From Bryobacterales bacterium (GTDB lineage Bacteria; Acidobacteriota; Terriglobia; Bryobacterales; UBA6623): 35,351 bases of DNA. Below, piece after piece: positions 8,380 through 15,817 of the stretch; the first letter of the stretch is position 1, and the number at the start of each line of letters is the position of its first letter. Made by a program: the position numbers and the translations under genes. The stretch is taken from positions 1-35,351 of the forward strand of contig JAPPMB010000042.1 of the NCBI GenBank assembly GCA_028819255.1, given 5' to 3'. The notes below the pieces were generated by a model. It worked only from the letters and a program-made list of their open reading frames with translations. It was not told where the DNA came from and ran no database searches.

Positions 8380-10047
8380 TCAGGCCGCCACGTCGACCAT
8401 GTTGATCGGCGGGATATGGACGTGGGTAACGGAGGGCTTCCTCCCGAGGAAGGTCTGAGCCATCTCGATCGCCTGCTCGACTGAGTCTGCGCAGTCCCAG
8501 CCCATGACCTGGGCGGAGATCTTGTCCTCGGCCCCTACGACGATCACCTTGCCGCAGTGGCTTGCGCCGTTCTCAGCCCAGTACCACATATAGAACGGAT
8601 GCACGCCGTGGTACCCGTACCCGCGCCGGTACATGTGCCTGTACTCCGGATCCCGTGCGAACTCGGCCTCGTACTTGCGCTGCAGCGCCTCGGAGTCACG
8701 CGTCTCCGCCAAACACCGGTGAAAGAACTCGTGGTAGGCACCGTGATGCTCCGGGCTGAACTCGTTGTACAGCGGGTGGGTCAGGATGAAGACTCCATCC
8801 TTCTTGACGATTGGCGCGCCCCGATACATGTTGAAGAAATAGCCTAGCGCCAGACAGCGGACAAGCAGTGGATTCATCGGCGCGTGGACGTTGTACGGGC
8901 AGATGAACGGGACACCGAACACCGCGACATCCGACTGCCCCTCCACCGGTACACAGTACTGCTGATAGGTGTACGCGAGCGTTCGTTCGTGGACCGGATC
9001 CGTGCTGCCCGCGTGGACGGCGATCATCTGGTACGGGGCAGGCACCGCGAACAGCAGCTTGCGCTTTGCCTGTCTGGACATCGCCTGCAAACCGATCTGG
9101 GCGATGCGAAAGGACACCTTGTCCAAGGCGTTCCACTCGTCCTCCGGCTTCGTGAAGAACTCCATCTTCGGGTCGAACATCCGGTTGTTGACCACGGTCT
9201 CGATGTGGAAGACGTTCAGCTTGTCGTTGACGATGCGGCCCATTCGGTTGCAGGAATCCGTGAGCGGGGACCGTGTGTGGTCGAAGTATGAATCCGAAGC
9301 CAGGATGGTCTGCGGATTGTGGTGGGCCTGGAGCGACGCATAGTCGCACAGCCCCACACCGACGGACTTGTGACCGCCGTCCATCGGCACCAGGTTGATG
9401 TTGATGTAGATCAGCAGATCGGACTCGGCCGCTCTACGATTGATCCGCACCCTCTCGCCCAGCTCAGTCTCCCCGAGCTCGACGACTCCGCCCGGGGCCT
9501 CGCCGTCGTGGCAGTAGAGCTTGTGCGGGTGGAACGCGTCAAAGATTCGGCGTCCTACGGACCACCGGATCTCGAATGGCTCCATCCGGCGGTGAAACGA
9601 GTTGGCGATGATGATCTCGACGTCATGAACGCCCGCGGCCTCGAGCAGGCCGAGAACCTGAGTGAGGATCGATTCCCGCACGTCGGGGCGCTTCATCTTG
9701 GGCAACGGCAGCGAGATGTCGTCGATTGCGATCGTCACCTTCATGCCCGGCCGCAGCTGCGCCTGCAGCGGATCGGCCTCCTCGGGGTGCTCGAGCGCAT
9801 GGCGAATGCCGGCGTCACGGTCGCGCAGGCCTGGAATGGTCGGCTTGGGATAGACCACCCGGGAGCCGGGTGGAAGCTTCGCCCGAATCAGATCCTCCCC
9901 GTACCAGAGCAGGCGCTCGCTCGATGCTGCGTCGAGTTCGCGGACGCAGCCGCTGTGAGGCACGAGGGCGGCGCGACCAACGGCGTTCGGGCGGGGTTCC
10001 CCGAAGAACGACCCGTTGGAGGGGTGCACGGACGACATTTCACCCAT
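8380..10047 (-). CDS. LarA-family (lactate-racemase-like, DUF2088) protein
   Basis: A 555-residue protein of the LarA family, whose best-known member interconverts lactate enantiomers with a nickel-pincer nucleotide. The family landmarks are visible: DDISLPLP (109-116, matching the DDxTRP-type substrate loop of LarA), a His in SFHRRM (151-152), a His in CHD (180), and GGHKSVGVG (224-232) with a lysine where LarA attaches the cofactor. The TRP of the first motif is changed to SLP, and the protein is some 120 residues longer than LarA. The substrate is therefore probably a different 2-hydroxyacid. The genes that build the cofactor (larB, larC, larE) are not in the window. It is the last gene of a minus-strand operon, 44 bases after the HAD-IB gene. 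Start ATG at 10047; a second ATG three codons later is possible. Confidence 0.78.
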   Translation of the reverse strand: MGEMSSVHPSNGSFFGEPRPNAVGRAALVPHSGCVRELDAASSERLLWYGEDLIRAKLPPGSRVVYPKPTIPGLRDRDAGIRHALEHPEEADPLQAQLRPGMKVTIAIDDISLPLPKMKRPDVRESILTQVLGLLEAAGVHDVEIIIANSFHRRMEPFEIRWSVGRRIFDAFHPHKLYCHDGEAPGGVVELGETELGERVRINRRAAESDLLIYININLVPMDGGHKSVGVGLCDYASLQAHHNPQTILASDSYFDHTRSPLTDSCNRMGRIVNDKLNVFHIETVVNNRMFDPKMEFFTKPEDEWNALDKVSFRIAQIGLQAMSRQAKRKLLFAVPAPYQMIAVHAGSTDPVHERTLAYTYQQYCVPVEGQSDVAVFGVPFICPYNVHAPMNPLLVRCLALGYFFNMYRGAPIVKKDGVFILTHPLYNEFSPEHHGAYHEFFHRCLAETRDSEALQRKYEAEFARDPEYRHMYRRGYGYHGVHPFYMWYWAENGASHCGKVIVVGAEDKISAQVMGWDCADSVEQAIEMAQTFLGRKPSVTHVHIPPINMVDVAA

Positions 10048-10091
10048 TGCTCCAATGAGTCTACCCGCTCGCCGGCCGCGGTCTCAGGCGC

Positions 10092-10814
10092 TCAGCCGGC
10101 TCCCCGGATGCGGTCTGCATCGGGCGAGACATCCAAGTCCAGTGTCCGCCAGCCCCTCGCAGCGGCCTCCTTCCTGAGCCGGGCATCGGGATTCGTGGCG
10201 AATGGGCATCCAACGGCTTCGAGCATGGGAATGTCGGACCCGCTGTCAGAGTAGGCGCGCGCGGCGCCCATGTCGAAGCCGTGCCGCTCCGCATACTTCC
10301 TCAGTTCCTCGGCCTTGGCGTGACCGGCCAGCAGGGGCGGGACGATCTCCCCTGTCGCGATGCCGTCGCGAAACACCATGCGGTTCGCCATCAGGTCGTC
10401 GAACCCGAAGTGTTCCGCCGCGGGTTCCATCGCGAAATCAAGCCCGCCGGTGACTAGCACCAGTCGGAAGCCCGCCGACTTGTCGAGTGCGATCCTGTCG
10501 CGCGCGAAGCGGAATTGCTCGCGCTTGATCACCGTCTCGAGCAGTTCGCTCGCCTGCGACCGAAGCCAGGTCTCCTCGAGGCCCCGATACTGTCGAAAAA
10601 AGACAACGTTGAACATGCGCCGGGACACGGCGTCGAGGGCCAGCCACAACGGCACCCCCAGCAGCGCCTTTGCGTATCTCCAGCCGGCCCGGACCCGGTC
10701 CGGGTGGCGCTTGGCGAACCAGGCGTAGCGGGTGACGACATTGCCGGACACAAGCGTGCCGTCGAAGTCGTAGAAGGCGACGCGCCCGGACTTCCGCGGC
10801 GGACCTGCCCCCAC
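10092..10814 (-). CDS. HAD-IB family phosphatase (SerB-like)
   Basis: A HAD-superfamily phosphatase of about 240 residues acting in the cytoplasm on a small phosphorylated substrate. Motif I is YDFDGTL close to the N-terminus, with nucleophile and acid Asp. Motif II is LVTGG, and motif III/IV is a downstream Lys with SDSGSDIPML. The long helical cap between motif I and II (RYAWFAKRHPDRVRAGW onwards) places it in subfamily IB, near phosphoserine phosphatase and acyltransferase-linked HADs. I favour a GTG start at 10814, whose G is the last base of the preceding gene's TAG. A TTG at 10841 would add nine residues and is possible. Stop and start overlap shows coupling with the small membrane protein gene upstream. 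Confidence 0.85.
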   Translation of the reverse strand: MGAGPPRKSGRVAFYDFDGTLVSGNVVTRYAWFAKRHPDRVRAGWRYAKALLGVPLWLALDAVSRRMFNVVFFRQYRGLEETWLRSQASELLETVIKREQFRFARDRIALDKSAGFRLVLVTGGLDFAMEPAAEHFGFDDLMANRMVFRDGIATGEIVPPLLAGHAKAEELRKYAERHGFDMGAARAYSDSGSDIPMLEAVGCPFATNPDARLRKEAAARGWRTLDLDVSPDADRIRGAG

Positions 10815-10993
10815 TAGCCGTGTCCGAGGCGCATCAGCCAACCGAGGGCGAAGATCGCGGCCAGGAAGTAAACGAAGCAGTAGATGCCGTATGAGACCCG
10901 GTCGCGGTTGGTGGAACGGCCCACGACTCCCATGACGACTGAAGAGAACAGTGCGAACAGAATCGCGACCTGCAGGTGGGATGGCTGGAACAT
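10814..10993 (-). CDS. Small membrane protein, 59 residues
   Basis: A short gene squeezed between two others: its ATG (10991-10993) overlaps the stop of the upstream gene as ATGA, and its TAG touches the start of the HAD gene. The product has two clear hydrophobic helices (about residues 8-25 and 36-54) joined by a polar, positively charged turn (GRSTNRDRVS). It should be a small inner-membrane hairpin protein. I do not recognise the family. The tight coupling on both sides argues that it is a real gene and part of the same operon as the larger membrane protein and the phosphatase. Confidence 0.7.
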   Translation of the reverse strand: MFQPSHLQVAILFALFSSVVMGVVGRSTNRDRVSYGIYCFVYFLAAIFALGWLMRLGHG

Positions 10994-11469
10994 CAAGCCG
11001 CCGCCTTCCTGCCGGAGGCGATCTCGTAGGCGTCGACCATGGCGAGGATGTTCAGCAGGCCGGCACACACAATGAACTTCGTGCCGTAGTCGTGCACCGC
11101 ACCCGGAAGGGTCTCCTGATAGTAGCCGAGCCCAACCGTCAGAAAGTACAGCAGCCCGGTGCAGAGGTCCGCCACATAGCCGCCGTACGTCATCACAGTG
11201 GTGAACAGGTCGCTGTTCGAGGGCTCGAACATTCGGCCCTGCATCAGGATGCCGGTCAGGAACATCCCGACGATGGTAACCAGCAGGACGGCCGCGTGAA
11301 CTCGCAGCTTCAGGTAATAGTGCCCGGCTCCCGGGATCAGCCAGGCAAGAACCACAGGCGACAGGCGGTCGAACAGCGGAACCTGCTGCTCCTTGACATC
11401 CCTCTTCACCGGCACAGGCTTGGCGGCCATCGACTTCGGATCCGAGGCGGGCGTCGCAGGTCGCGGCAC
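10993..11469 (-). CDS. Multi-pass membrane protein of unknown function (resembles DUF6677/DUF5683-type proteins)
   Basis: About 158 residues from GTG at 11469, or 145 from ATG at 11430. A polar, charged N-terminus leads into VPLFDRLSPVVLAWLIPGAGHYYLK, a motif found at the start of small uncharacterised membrane proteins in which a Pro-Gly-Ala-Gly-His turn opens the first helix. Three more hydrophobic segments follow. It is the first gene of the minus-strand operon that continues into the 59-residue membrane protein, the HAD-IB phosphatase and the LarA-like protein. A GATAAT hexamer lies 17 bases before the GTG. The family assignment is from memory of the motif and uncertain; no enzymatic residues are evident. 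Confidence 0.65.
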   Translation of the reverse strand: MPRPATPASDPKSMAAKPVPVKRDVKEQQVPLFDRLSPVVLAWLIPGAGHYYLKLRVHAAVLLVTIVGMFLTGILMQGRMFEPSNSDLFTTVMTYGGYVADLCTGLLYFLTVGLGYYQETLPGAVHDYGTKFIVCAGLLNILAMVDAYEIASGRKAAA

Positions 11470-11728
11470 ACCGTCCTCTCAAGCACATTATCGCATGACA
11501 CGCAGGCGGTCGCCGACGCGTCGGGACACTCTCCAAGACAAGGTTTGAACGCACAGGGCGAGCCGCCGGTCAAGTCCTCTTCAAGCTTCCGCTCGCGCTG
11601 CTCCGGCCTGGTGTTCGCCATCTCCGGAGCACGTCGCAAAACGCGACCGCCGCCCGCAACATCCGCCGCGCGCCGCACCCGAGCCCGCCGATATAATCGG
11701 GAATTGGCCGACGGGCCGCTTCCCATCT
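11470..11728. promoter_or_regulatory. Divergent promoter region between the LarA operon and the MDR oxidoreductase
   Basis: This 259-base gap serves genes leaving in both directions. On the plus strand a perfect TATAAT at 11692-11697 sits 31 bases before the oxidoreductase ATG. On the minus strand TGCGATAAT, an extended -10-like element, has its GATAAT at 11487-11492, 17 bases before the GTG of the membrane protein gene. No good -35 boxes are visible for either. Confidence 0.5.
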
Positions 11729-12760
11729 ATGAAGGTTTCCCGAATCCATGAATGCGGCGGTCCCGAGGTCATCCGCTATGAAGAGGCGCCGGTCCCGACG
11801 CCCAAGGCGAACGAGGTTCTGGTGCGGGTCCGCGCCTGCTCCCTGAACCATCTCGATCTCTGGGTGCGCGGGGGTTTGCGCACGCTCCGGCTGACGTTTC
11901 CGTGGGTGCTCGGCAGTGATGCGGCGGGCGAGATCGCCGAGGTGGGCTCGTTGTGCGACCGGGCGAAGGCCGGGGACCGCGTCCTCGTCGCTCCTGGCCG
12001 TACCGTTTCAGCCGGCTACGCGACGGCCCACGGACGCGACAACGCGGCTCCTGACTACGGATTGTTCGGAGCCGTCTATCCCGGACTGAACGCCCAGTAC
12101 GTGACCGTCCCGGAGGCCAACGCGCTTCCGATACCCGGGGACCTGACCTTCGAGGAAGCGGCGTCGGTTCCGCTAGTTTTCCTCACCGCGTGGCACATGC
12201 TTGTCGGAATCGCAAGGATCCGGATGCTCGAGGACGTGCTCGTGATCGGAGGGGCGAGCGGCGTCGGCATCGCGGCCATCCAAATCGCCAAGCTCCACCA
12301 CTGCCGCGTGATCGCCACGGCCGGAGGGGACCGGAAGCTCGAGCTGGCCAAGGCACTCGGGGCCGATCACGTCATCGACCACTACAGGCAATCGATCAAG
12401 GACGAGGTGAAGCGCATTACGGGGCGACGCGGCGTGGATCTCGTCTTCGAGCACGTTGGCAAGGCGACCTTCGGCCATTCGACCGCATCCCTAGCGCGAC
12501 AGGGCCGTCTCGTGACCTGCGGCGCCACGACCGGATTCGAGACCACACTCAATCTTGGACACCTCTTCTCGAAGCACCTCAGCCTGCACGGCTCCTATAT
12601 GGGAACCATGGGCGAGCTCTACGACCTGCTGCGGTTCTTCGAGCACGGACTGCTCAAGCCGGTCCTCGACCAGACGTTCCCTCTGAGCGACGTGCGCGGA
12701 GCCCACGAGCGCATGGCCGCCAGCAAGCACTTCGGCAAGATTGTGATCGTCCCGGATTAG
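11729..12760 (+). CDS. MDR-superfamily oxidoreductase without structural-zinc cysteines
   Basis: A 343-residue medium-chain dehydrogenase/reductase of the alcohol dehydrogenase/quinone reductase superfamily. The N-terminal GroES-like domain has the family stretch VLVRVRACSLNHLDLWVRGG and PWVLGSDAAGEIAEVG. The Rossmann domain has the nucleotide-binding VIGGASGVGIAAIQIAK and GADHVIDH. Zinc-type relatives carry four cysteines after the NPG turn near residue 90. Here that stretch (APGRTVSAGYATAHG) has none, so the structural zinc site is lost. The catalytic Cys after VRVRAC-SLN is also not in the usual zinc context. It may therefore act as a zinc-independent NAD(P)H reductase on a quinone or enone. 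Start is ATG at 11729, 31 bases after a consensus -10 box. Confidence 0.85.
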   Translation: MKVSRIHECGGPEVIRYEEAPVPTPKANEVLVRVRACSLNHLDLWVRGGLRTLRLTFPWVLGSDAAGEIAEVGSLCDRAKAGDRVLVAPGRTVSAGYATAHGRDNAAPDYGLFGAVYPGLNAQYVTVPEANALPIPGDLTFEEAASVPLVFLTAWHMLVGIARIRMLEDVLVIGGASGVGIAAIQIAKLHHCRVIATAGGDRKLELAKALGADHVIDHYRQSIKDEVKRITGRRGVDLVFEHVGKATFGHSTASLARQGRLVTCGATTGFETTLNLGHLFSKHLSLHGSYMGTMGELYDLLRFFEHGLLKPVLDQTFPLSDVRGAHERMAASKHFGKIVIVPD

Positions 12761-12828
12761 GATCCGCGTCGCACCCCGTACGGGAACCTCGGGGGCTTTC
12801 TCTCCATCGAGTAGAGTGTTCGGAGATG

Positions 12829-12862
12829 GGGACGAGCTGGGAATCGAACCCAGCGCCTTTTC
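12829..12862 (-). tRNA. tRNA-like 3' fragment (T-arm and acceptor strand only)
   Basis: On the minus strand this stretch reads as a T-arm: a perfect 5-base-pair stem CTGGG/CCCAG around the loop TTCGATT. It is followed by a 7-base strand like a tRNA acceptor. No matching 5' acceptor strand, D-arm or anticodon arm occurs within 90 bases upstream. It is therefore not a complete gene. It may be a relic of a tRNA that once served as an integration target, or a chance resemblance. Confidence 0.35.
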
Positions 12863-12915
12863 GCCGAACTGCGAGCCCTCCTTGCCCACATCTGCCCTGC
12901 CGGGAGGATGTGCAA

Positions 12916-13191
12916 TTGACGAAAGAAGCGATGGAGAGGGAAATCGTTGAGCTGGGACAGCAAGTGGGCACCCTCACCCAAGTCCTGCTGGCCTTGGTCC
13001 ACCGCTTCGCCGACGTGGCCCAATGCCTCGCTGAGGTGGATGAAATCCTGGCGGCAGACATAGTCTCCGATCTGGAACTTCTGCAGCCTATTCAGGAAGG
13101 CGCCGGGGAGGAGTTGCTTCGAGAACCCTTGCAGGCGCTAAGTCAACTGGGGCATGATGTGCCGGCCGAGGCAGGCGGGCAGACTCAATGA
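12916..13191 (+). CDS. Small hypothetical helical protein
   Basis: A 91-residue open frame. I favour the TTG at 12916, nine bases after a GGGAGG ribosome-binding sequence; an ATG at 12931 is the alternative. The product is acidic and almost entirely helical in character, with heptad-like leucines (IVELGQQVGTLTQVLLALVHRF), suggesting a small coiled-coil or dimeric protein. I do not recognise a family. The frame also stays open upstream through the tRNA-like fragment, but that part looks like untranslated sequence. It lies between the oxidoreductase and the nucleoside hydrolase with no obvious functional tie. Confidence 0.4.
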   Translation: MTKEAMEREIVELGQQVGTLTQVLLALVHRFADVAQCLAEVDEILAADIVSDLELLQPIQEGAGEELLREPLQALSQLGHDVPAEAGGQTQ

Positions 13192-13288
13192 GTCCCGTTT
13201 GAAAGTCCCCTTCGATGTGTCCTCATCCATCGGGGCGGTCCGTCTTCCGCCCGGGCGACGGGCCTGTGATAGCATCGCAGCCATCGAA

Positions 13289-14278
13289 ATGACGACGCGT
13301 CGCAGTTTCATCGCCAGTGCCGCCGGGGCGCTGGCCGCCTCCACAGAGGCCCAGACGGTCGACCTCGATCGCCGCCTTGCCATTCCCGGTCCGGGACCCG
13401 TGCGGACGGTTCTCGACACCGACACGTTCAACGAGATCGACGACCAGTACGCGGTTGCCTACAGCCTGCTTTCTCCGGAGCGACTGGCAGTCGAAGCACT
13501 CTACGCCGCACCGTTCGTCAACGACATCTCGGAGTCTGCCGCGAGCGGGATGGAGCAGAGCTACCGGGAGATTTTCCGCCTCATGGAGTTCTTCCCGGAC
13601 GAGGACAGGAAACCGGTCTTCCGGGGCTCCAACCGGTTCATGGAGCGGGAGGGTGAGCCCGTGGAGAGCCCTGCCGCACGGGACCTGATCGAAAAGGCCC
13701 TGAAGCCGTCCGACCAGCCGCTGTATGTCCTGGCCGTCGGCTGCCCAGTGAATGTCTCGTCGGCCATCCTGATGGAGCCTAAGATCAAGGAGCGGATCGT
13801 TGTGGTCTGGCTGGGGGGCACGACACACTACTGGCCGTCCGCAAGCGAGTTCAACCTGAGGCAGGACGTGATCGCCTCCCAGGTGCTGTTCGACAGCGGG
13901 GTTCCGCTCGTGCAGATTCCGACCAAGAACGTGTCGGAACACCTGAGGACCACGGTCTCGGAACTGGACCGCTACCTGCGCGGGCGCTCCCGGATCGGGG
14001 ACTATCTGTTCGGCCAGTTTGTCCAGTACTTCGCTAGGCGGACCAGAGGAAGGGGCCGGAACTACCCCTACTCGAAGGTGATCTGGGACATCTCGGCAAT
14101 CGCCTGGCTCATCGAACCCGCATGGGTTCCGTCGGAAATCGTGCCAAGCCCGGTTCTCACACGCGACATGCGCTGGGAAACCGCAGAAGGGCGCCACAGC
14201 ATCCGAGTGGCGAACAACCTCAACCGCGACGCGGTCTTCAACGACCTCTTCTCGCGGCTTGCGACCCTCGGCCCGTAG
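13289..14278 (+). CDS. Inosine-uridine-type nucleoside hydrolase with Tat-like signal
   Basis: A 329-residue protein of the nucleoside N-ribohydrolase family, which splits nucleosides into base and ribose. The Ca-binding aspartate cluster is at the start of the mature protein (TVLDTDTFNEIDDQYAVAYSL). The usual DTDxGxDD spacing has extra residues, which is seen in a divergent subgroup. The N-terminus TTRRSFIASAAGALAA has the twin-arginine pattern and hydrophobic stretch of an exported protein, so it likely works in the periplasm on scavenged nucleosides. Start is ATG at 13289; the upstream extension to 13154 lacks signal character. A TAGCAT hexamer 13 bases before the ATG may be its -10 box. 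It ends 79 bases before gltX. Confidence 0.83.
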   Translation: MTTRRSFIASAAGALAASTEAQTVDLDRRLAIPGPGPVRTVLDTDTFNEIDDQYAVAYSLLSPERLAVEALYAAPFVNDISESAASGMEQSYREIFRLMEFFPDEDRKPVFRGSNRFMEREGEPVESPAARDLIEKALKPSDQPLYVLAVGCPVNVSSAILMEPKIKERIVVVWLGGTTHYWPSASEFNLRQDVIASQVLFDSGVPLVQIPTKNVSEHLRTTVSELDRYLRGRSRIGDYLFGQFVQYFARRTRGRGRNYPYSKVIWDISAIAWLIEPAWVPSEIVPSPVLTRDMRWETAEGRHSIRVANNLNRDAVFNDLFSRLATLGP

Positions 14279-14357
14279 GCCCGGCGACGGGCGGACTATA
14301 CTGGCAGAGGTGCTGCCAGACGGGCGATGCGAGCCCGCAGGCACCTCCTTCGCGCTT

Positions 14358-15797
14358 ATGAACCGCGTTCGATTTGCGCCTTCGCCGACCGGATTCCTGC
14401 ACATCGGCGGGGCAAGGACCTACATCTTCAACTGGCTCTTCGCCCAGGCAACAGGCGGTCAGGTCGTGCTCCGCATCGACGACACCGACACGGGGCGCAA
14501 CACGGACGAATCGCTCCGCTCGATTCTCGACGGCCTCCGCTGGCTCGACCTGCCGTGGGACGAGCGCCACTTCCAGTCCGAGCGCCGCAGGTCGCACGTC
14601 GAGGCGGCCGTGTCGCTGCTGGCGGCAGGCGCCGCGTACCGGGACTTCACGCCGGAAAGCGACGGGCCCGCGACACCGACGGGTGGGAATGCCTGGCTCT
14701 GCAACACGGGGATGCGCGAGCTCGACGCGACGGAGAGCGACCGCAGGGCGTCGGCCGGCGAGCCGTTCGTGGTTCGCTTCCGCGTGCCCCGCGAGAATCC
14801 CAAGGGCGTCGCCTTCAAGGACCTGGTCTACCGCAAGCAGTTCCGAAAGTACGCGGACATCGAGGACTTCGCGCTGCTGCGCAGCAACGGACAGCCGACC
14901 TATCACCTAGCGTCAACGGTCGATGACGCCGAACTCCGCATCACGCACGTCATCCGCGGTCAGGATCACCTGACGAACACGTTCAAGCACATTCTGTTGT
15001 TCGACGCGCTGGGCTGCGGGCGGCCCCAGTTCGCCCACCTACCGCTTCTGCTCGGGCCAGACGGCTCCAAGCTTTCCAAGCGCAGGCACGGATCGGTCGT
15101 GAGTGTGACGAACTACCGCGACCAGGGATTCCTCCCGCAGGGCTTCGTCAATTACCTGAGCCTGCTCGGCTGGTCCCCGAAGAACAACCGCGAGGTGCTC
15201 GGCATCGCGGAACTCGTGAGCGCGTTCCGCATCGGGAACGTGCTCCGCACCAACGCCGTGGTGCAGGTCGCCGAACGTCCCGGCGACATCCCGGTCGACC
15301 CCAAAGCCGTCTGGCTCAATGGCCGGCACCTGCGGAGCATGCCGGTCGACGACCTGCTGCCGTTTGTCGAGCGGGCGCTGCGAGACATGGGGTGGTGGAG
15401 TGACGAGCTGGGCACGACCCGGCGCGACTGGTTTCGAGACGCGGTCGGTGCGCTGCGGTCCAGACTCAATCTTGTCTCCGAGTTCGGAGTCCGGTGCCGA
15501 GCGTACTTCCGGGACGAGTTCGGCTACGAGGCCAAGGCAATCAAGAACCTGGACAAGGCCGGCGTGCGGCGGAGTCTGCACCTCCTGGCGGACAGGATTG
15601 AGGCGGTGCCAGTCTTCAGCGAGAAGTCGGTGGAGCATGAGGTTCGTTCGCTTGCAGAGGAGCTGGGGATGAAGGCGGGGCTGCTGATCAACGGTTCGCG
15701 CGCGGCCCTCACGGGCCAGACGGTCGGGCCCAGCGCGTTCAAGGTGTTCACCCTTGTCGGCAAGTCCCGCAGCGTCAACCGGCTAAGGGCGGTCTAG
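14358..15797 (+). CDS. gltX: Glutamyl-tRNA synthetase
   Basis: A class I aminoacyl-tRNA synthetase of 479 residues that charges tRNA-Glu. It begins with the catalytic-domain signature VRFAPSPTGFLHIGGART, with the HIGH-type motif as HIGG at 15-18. The second ATP-binding motif KLSKR is at 238-242. The length and the C-terminal anticodon-binding helices fit bacterial GltX. The ATG at 14358 places the Rossmann fold directly at the N-terminus, as in all relatives; the frame upstream to 14259 is not needed. TATACT at 14297-14302 may be its -10 box. No second gltX is in view, so whether it charges only tRNA-Glu or also tRNA-Gln cannot be told. The carbamoyltransferase follows after 20 bases. Confidence 0.93.
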   Translation: MNRVRFAPSPTGFLHIGGARTYIFNWLFAQATGGQVVLRIDDTDTGRNTDESLRSILDGLRWLDLPWDERHFQSERRRSHVEAAVSLLAAGAAYRDFTPESDGPATPTGGNAWLCNTGMRELDATESDRRASAGEPFVVRFRVPRENPKGVAFKDLVYRKQFRKYADIEDFALLRSNGQPTYHLASTVDDAELRITHVIRGQDHLTNTFKHILLFDALGCGRPQFAHLPLLLGPDGSKLSKRRHGSVVSVTNYRDQGFLPQGFVNYLSLLGWSPKNNREVLGIAELVSAFRIGNVLRTNAVVQVAERPGDIPVDPKAVWLNGRHLRSMPVDDLLPFVERALRDMGWWSDELGTTRRDWFRDAVGALRSRLNLVSEFGVRCRAYFRDEFGYEAKAIKNLDKAGVRRSLHLLADRIEAVPVFSEKSVEHEVRSLAEELGMKAGLLINGSRAALTGQTVGPSAFKVFTLVGKSRSVNRLRAV

Positions 15798-15817
15798 GAA
15801 CGGGAGCATTCGGAACC

